This document shows positions 59,512 to 64,000 of a DNA stretch of 64,000 bases, in pieces. The position numbers were made by a program, and so were the translations under genes. Each line of letters opens with the position of its first letter. The stretch's first letter is position 1. Origin of the DNA: Xenopus tropicalis (taxonomy: Eukaryota; Chordata; Amphibia; Anura; Pipidae); assembly GCF_000004195.4 (NCBI RefSeq), contig NC_030679.2:143848039-143912038 (forward strand). The letters are read 5' to 3'. Below the pieces are notes generated by a model. That model was not told the DNA's origin. It was given only the letters and a program-made list of their open reading frames with translations, and did not search any database.

Positions 59512-61114
59512 CAGTGGAGGAAATAATGATTTGACCCCTCACTGATTTTGTAAGTTTGTCCAATGACAAAGAAATGAAAAGTCTCAGAACAGTATCATTT
59601 CAATGGTAGGTTTATTTTAACAGTGGCAGATAGCACATCAAAAGGAAAATCGAAAAAATAACTTTAAATAAAAGATAGCAACTGATTTGCATTTCATTGA
59701 GTGAAATAAGTTTTTGAACCCCTACCAACCATTAAGAGTTCTGGCTCCCACAGAGTGGTTAGACACTTCTACTCAATTAGTCAACCTCATTAAGGACACC
59801 TGTCTTAACTAGTCACCTGTATAAGAGACACCTGTCCACAGAATCAATCAATCAAGCAGACTCCAAACTCTCCAACATGGGAAAGGCCAAAGAGCTGTCC
59901 AAGGATGTCAGAGACAAAATTGTAGACCTGCACAAGGCTGGAATGGGCTACAAAACCATTAGCAAGAAGCTGGGAGAGAAGGCAACTGTTGGTGCGATTG
60001 TACGAAAATGGAAGGAGCACAAAATGACCATCAATCGACCTCGCTCTGGGGCTCCACGCAAGATCTCACCTCGTGGGGTGTCAATGATTCTGAGAAAGGT
60101 GAAAAAGCATCCTAGAACTACACGGGAGGAGTTAGTTAATGACCTCAAATTAGCAGGGACCACAGTCACCAAGAAAACCATTGGAAACACATTACACCGC
60201 AATGGATTAAAATCCTGCAGGGCTCGCAAGGTCCCCCTGCTCAAGAAGGCACATGTGCAGGCCTGAAGTTTGCCAATGAACACCTGAATGATTCTGTGAG
60301 TGACTGGGAGAAGGCGCTGTGGTCTGATGAGACCAAAATAGAGCTCTTTGGCATTAACTCAACTCGCTGTGTTTGGAGGAAGAAAAATGCTGCCTATGAC
60401 CCCCAAAACACCGTCCCCACCGTCAAGCATGGGGGTGGAAACATTTTGCTTTGGGGGTGTTTTTCTGCTAAGGGCACAGGACAACTTATTCGCATTAACG
60501 GGAAAATGGACGGAGCCATGTATCGTGAAATCCTGAACGACAACCTCCTTCCCTCTGCCAGGAAACTGAAAATGGCTCATGGATGGGTGTTCCAGCACGA
60601 CAATGACCCAAAACATACAGCAAAGGCAACAAAGGAGTGGCTCAAGAAGAAGCACATTAAGGTCATGGAGTGGCCTAGTCAGTCTCCGGACCTTAATCCA
60701 ATAGAAAACCTATGGAGGGAGCTCAAGCTCAGAGTTGCACAGAGACAGAAACCTTAGGGATTTAGAGATGATCTGCAAAGAGGAGTGGGACCAACATTCC
60801 TCCTAAAATGTGCGCAAACTTGCTCATCAATTACAAGAAACGTTTGACCTCTGTGCTTGCAAACAAGGGGTTTTCCACTAAGTATTAAGTCTTTTTTTGT
60901 TAGAGGGTTCAAAAACTCATTTCACTCAATGAAATGCAAATCAGTTGCTATCTTTTATTTAAAGTTATTTTTTCGATTTTCCTTTTGATGTGCTATCTGC
61001 CACTGTTAAAATAAACCTACCATTGAAATGATACTGTTCTGAGACTTTTCATTTCTTTGTCATTGGACAAACTTACAAAATCAGTGAGGGGTCAAATCAT
61101 TATTTCCTCCACTG
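59512..61114 (+). mobile_element. Tc1/mariner transposon with long inverted repeats
   Basis: The 1603-bp element starts CAGTGGAGGAAATAATGATT and ends with the complement, flanked by TA (59510-59511 and 61115-61116). Inverted repeats of about 210 bases at each end (59512-59727 and 60905-61114) are almost identical, so the insertion looks young or well preserved. The single gene inside is broken. Confidence 0.96.
59877..60888 (+). pseudogene. Tc1-like transposase, two frameshifts
   Basis: The N-terminal part (59877-60263) has the paired helix-turn-helix DNA-binding region of Tc1 transposases, with GRPR-like [10 protein letters not shown] between the two. At 60264 the frame meets TGA because bases are missing; coding resumes in another frame at 60263 with the catalytic DDE region: WSDET (first Asp), HDNDPKHTA (second Asp) and [11 protein letters not shown] (Glu). 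A second small deletion near 60748 shifts the frame again; C-terminal family sequence is traceable to about 60888. The element therefore cannot encode its own transposase as read here, though it could be mobilised in trans. Confidence 0.93.
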
Positions 61115-61129
61115 TATCTCCCACTCCTG

Positions 61130-61660
61130 GGAATCTCTGGCAGAGCACAGCATGCACAATAGAAAACAGAGGTATCGCTGATCCGTTCATGAAATCTAGC
61201 AGACATTTAAAAAGGGGCCCTTATAAGTCTGGGAACCTTAGGCCTTGTTAATATGGCTAGAACTTCTAGTGGTACATTTATATTGTTTTGCTTTCAACTG
61301 ATTAAGAATGGAAGGAAATAACAGAGATTTATGTACCACTGGAATTGGCCCTGTTTATAACTTTGGCAAATGCACAGAACTGTTGGCATGTCTGAAGTTG
61401 ATATGCCCTTTAACAGTTTCATTTAGTAATTTTACTGGCATGTCTGGGGTTAATATGCCCTTTATCAATTTAATGTAGTCATACTGGCACCTTTGAAGTT
61501 AATATGTCCTTTATTCTTTTTATTTAGTGATTATACTGGCACATCTGGGGCATGTAAAGTGGGTGTGGCATGTGGGGGTGTGGCCACAAACATTTCCCTG
61601 CACTACCCGCGTTACATATTTTTGTCCCTCTTTCTCTTAATGAAATGTTGGGAGGTATGA
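61130..61660. other. Intergenic; repeated TTAATATGCCCTTTA words and a dispersed repeat end
   Basis: From about 61390 three degenerate units of about 55-60 bp (GGCATGTCTGGGGTTAATATGCCCTTTA) occur. At 61555-61660 a sequence with TTTTGTCCCTC and AATGTTGGGAGGTATG also occurs at 395-470, so it is a dispersed repeat. Confidence 0.5.
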
Positions 61661-61664
61661 TATA

Positions 61665-62510
61665 TATACATACACTGTACATACACCCCATAGATACACA
61701 CCTATATACATACACTGTACATACACCCCATAGATACACACCTATATACATACACTGTACATACACCCCATAGATACACACCTATATACATACACTGTAC
61801 ATACACCCCATAGATAGACACCTATATACATACACTGTACATACACCCCATAGATATACACCTATATACATACACTGTACATACACCCCATAGATACACA
61901 CCTATATACATACACTGTACATACACCCCATAGATAGACACCTATATACATATACTGTACATACACCCCATAGACACCTATATACATACACTGTACATAC
62001 ACCCCATAGATACACACCTATATACATACACTGTACATACACCCCATAGATACACACCTATATACATACACTGTACATACACCCCATAGATACACACCTA
62101 TATACATACACTGTACATACACCCCATAGATACACACCTATATACATACACTGTACATACACCCCATAGATACACACCTATATACATACACTGTACATAC
62201 ACCCCATAGATAGACACCTATATACATACACTGTACATACACACCATAGATAGACACCTATATACATACACTGTACATACACCCCATAGATACACACCTA
62301 TATACATACACTGTACATACACCCCATAGATACACACCTATATACATACACTGTACATACACCCCATAGATACACACCTATATACATACACTGTACATAC
62401 ACCCCATAGATACACACCTATATACATACACTGTACATACACCCCATAGATACACACCTATATACATACACTGTACATACACCCCATAGATACACACCTA
62501 TATACATTCA
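61665..62510 (+). repeat. 40-bp minisatellite, about 21 copies
   Basis: Units contain ACATACACCCCATAGATACA and CACCTATATACATACACTGT, with a few GATAGACACC variants and one unit shortened at about 61975. The very high identity suggests recent expansion. Confidence 0.95.
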
Positions 62511-63540
62511 TAGTAAGAGGCAAATGCCAAATATTAAATACACTTTGATATAATATATTAAGTAGAAATACAATGGGGGGGCATGTATTACAGACAGACA
62601 GATACCCTGCACCCCTACCCTTACCAATACACTAAAGACATTTTGTGCCCCGTACTATGTATTAGAGAAAAGGCTCTCACCTGTATACGCGCAGGTACAG
62701 CTCTGATGGGTTAGGACACTTTGCAATGTATGTGGCACATAATCCCTGTATATACACAGGAACGCCTGTACCTATGGGTATAAAGAGATGCCTGAGGGAG
62801 GGTGTTTGTACAAAGCTTTGGTGACCCCCCCCCTCCCAGTGATGTCAGTTCCCCAGTCCTGATGGATTGTCTTTAGTGTTTATATTTGCCTCCAATAATG
62901 CATGGCCCTACCTACTTTTAGCATTGGGTCGACCTGCACAAAGCTTATCCTTCCTACCCGGGGCTGTACTACTGCCCTAACACAGGGGTGGGCAGGGCGT
63001 GACATCAACAGACAAACATCCCCGGCAAACAGTCAGCAAATGGTTGGGCTCATCATAGGAAATGTCCTTATAATAAAAGCTCCCCTGTTCCTTTCAAGGA
63101 AGCTCAGCTTCAATGGGGGAGTTAAAAAGGGCTAGGATTATAGTCTATATATATTGAATTAGATGCACGCTGCATGGCTGCACATAAATCAGTTCAGGCT
63201 GCAGCATGCATGTAAATGAATTGCTAGATAGCCATGCAGGGTGTGAATTCAATATGTGGTTGGTATTAAAGGGGTGAGGTTGCAACCCTAGCCAGGAACC
63301 TCCCCCCAAACAGTCTTTAGGAGAGAGCGGCCTATGGGGTCCCATCTCACCCAGCTGTGTTTCTCTGGGAGTTACCCCATTATGAAGGCTCTCCCCCATT
63401 TTCACACCCCCTCCCGAAGTGCCGCAAAGTCCTGAAAAGTCCCCCCGCACCCAGTAGGGGCCCCTGCTGCACCCCCTAACCCCACTCAGAGCCTCCCTAA
63501 TCCCCTGCAGGGGCCCCCCAAGCCATATTCCCCTGAGTAC
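62511..63540. other. Intergenic, nothing firmly recognised
   Basis: Mostly unique-looking sequence. CATGCAGGG and GAATTGCTAGATAGCCATGC near 63165-63240 form a short inverted repeat around a possible MITE. No exon is supported. Confidence 0.35.
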
Positions 63541-63559
63541 ATCAGTTTAACGCATCAGG

Positions 63560-64000
63560 GGAGCATGGCGGGCCGCCGGGGCCCACTGGGTTTTTTCCCC
63601 GTGTCCCGGCGGCCCAGTCCGACCCTGCCAAACCCCACTGTCCCTTGGACCTTTCTGTGGTTTTCAAGACAGTCTCTAAAGATCTAAGAGCAGGGTCGGA
63701 CTGGGCTGCCAGAACACCGGTTAAAAACCCCATGGGTCCTGACCTGAACCCCGCCGGGTCATGGGGGGCGGGAGGAGGCGGGGCTGTGATGGCACAGGGG
63801 CGGGACTATGATGTGCGATCGGCAATTTGCAGATTGCCGCGTCAGTGTTACTGAGTGCTGCTCGGTTTTCCTAATTAGGGATACCAGGCAGGGTCAAAAC
63901 TGGACCCTAATGCAAAGTGCAATCCCAATACGACCCCCCTCCTCCGTCTCTGACTTAGTGCCGAGCAAGCGCAATCCAATTTATCAGAAGAGACAATCCC
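63560..64000. mobile_element. Two hAT-like ends in inverted arrangement (CAGGGTCGGACTGGGC)
   Basis: One element ends at 63627 with GCCCAGTCCGACCCTG and another begins at 63691 with CAGGGTCGGACTGGGC, 63 bases apart and in opposite orientation. Both have CCCAGTGGGC- or CCATGGGTCC-like subterminal sequence. The second runs to at least 63880; its right end is not certain. Confidence 0.55.

Noticed and set aside
1..64000. Endogenous retrovirus or other viral remnant
   Set aside because: No reverse transcriptase, protease or envelope-like frame, no LTR pair and no primer-binding site could be seen. The only autonomous-type element found is Tc1.

Overview
The window is vertebrate nuclear DNA, most likely from a pipid frog (Xenopus). 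Four multi-exon genes with GT-AG introns can be assembled, and their proteins resemble vertebrate LAMTOR4, TRAPPC14 (C7orf43/MAP11), GAL3ST4 and the TMEM272 family. The spacer DNA carries frog-type MITEs: TTAA-flanked elements, TTAAAGG-type termini, several hAT-like families with 8-bp target duplications, a LINE 3-prime tail and a Tc1 element. I found no prokaryotic, organellar or viral gene set, no CRISPR array and no clear RNA gene.

Layout. 1-6.3 kb: MITEs and tandem arrays. 6.3-15.1 kb (+): a TMEM272-like four-pass membrane protein gene; its first and third introns are almost entirely minisatellite (52-bp and 48-bp units). 16.0-17.0 kb: a 45-bp array in which nearly every unit carries a CCAAT (NF-Y-type) motif. 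18.2-22.1 kb (+): lamtor4, with a 2.3-kb hAT-like element in intron 1. 22.6-23.7 kb: a second copy of that hAT family with a perfect 8-bp target duplication. 24.7-33.1 kb (-): trappc14, eleven coding exons, convergent with lamtor4, with three RFX X-box motifs just upstream. 33.5-43.0 kb: seven consecutive tandem arrays. 43.0-44.8 kb (-): gal3st4, whose 3-prime coding end merges into a 24-bp minisatellite. 45.4-54.8 kb: further arrays, including a 480-bp higher-order repeat and about 2 kb of GATA repeat nested in a hAT-like element. 56.2-59.0 kb: a MITE cluster. 59.5-61.1 kb: a Tc1 transposon with two transposase frameshifts. 61.7-62.5 kb: a 40-bp array. 63.5-64 kb: hAT-like ends.

From memory of the human map, the order and orientation lamtor4 (+), trappc14 (-), gal3st4 (-) match human 7q22.1, so this is a conserved syntenic block. 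The genes have separate cell roles: the Ragulator complex at lysosomes, TRAPPII and preciliary vesicle traffic, and Golgi 3-O-sulfation of galactose. Nothing suggests they form one pathway.

The striking property of the window is tandem repetition. Summing my own boundaries, about 29 kb (roughly 45%) is tandem array, mostly with 20-135 bp units, often inside introns or inside transposons. Many arrays have unit lengths divisible by three, which creates long stop-free frames on both strands that I do not believe are genes. I see no undescribed multi-gene system. The best leads are the coding minisatellite at the end of gal3st4, the tandemly repeated X-boxes at trappc14, the NF-Y-motif array, and one hAT family that has expanded different internal satellites at different insertions.
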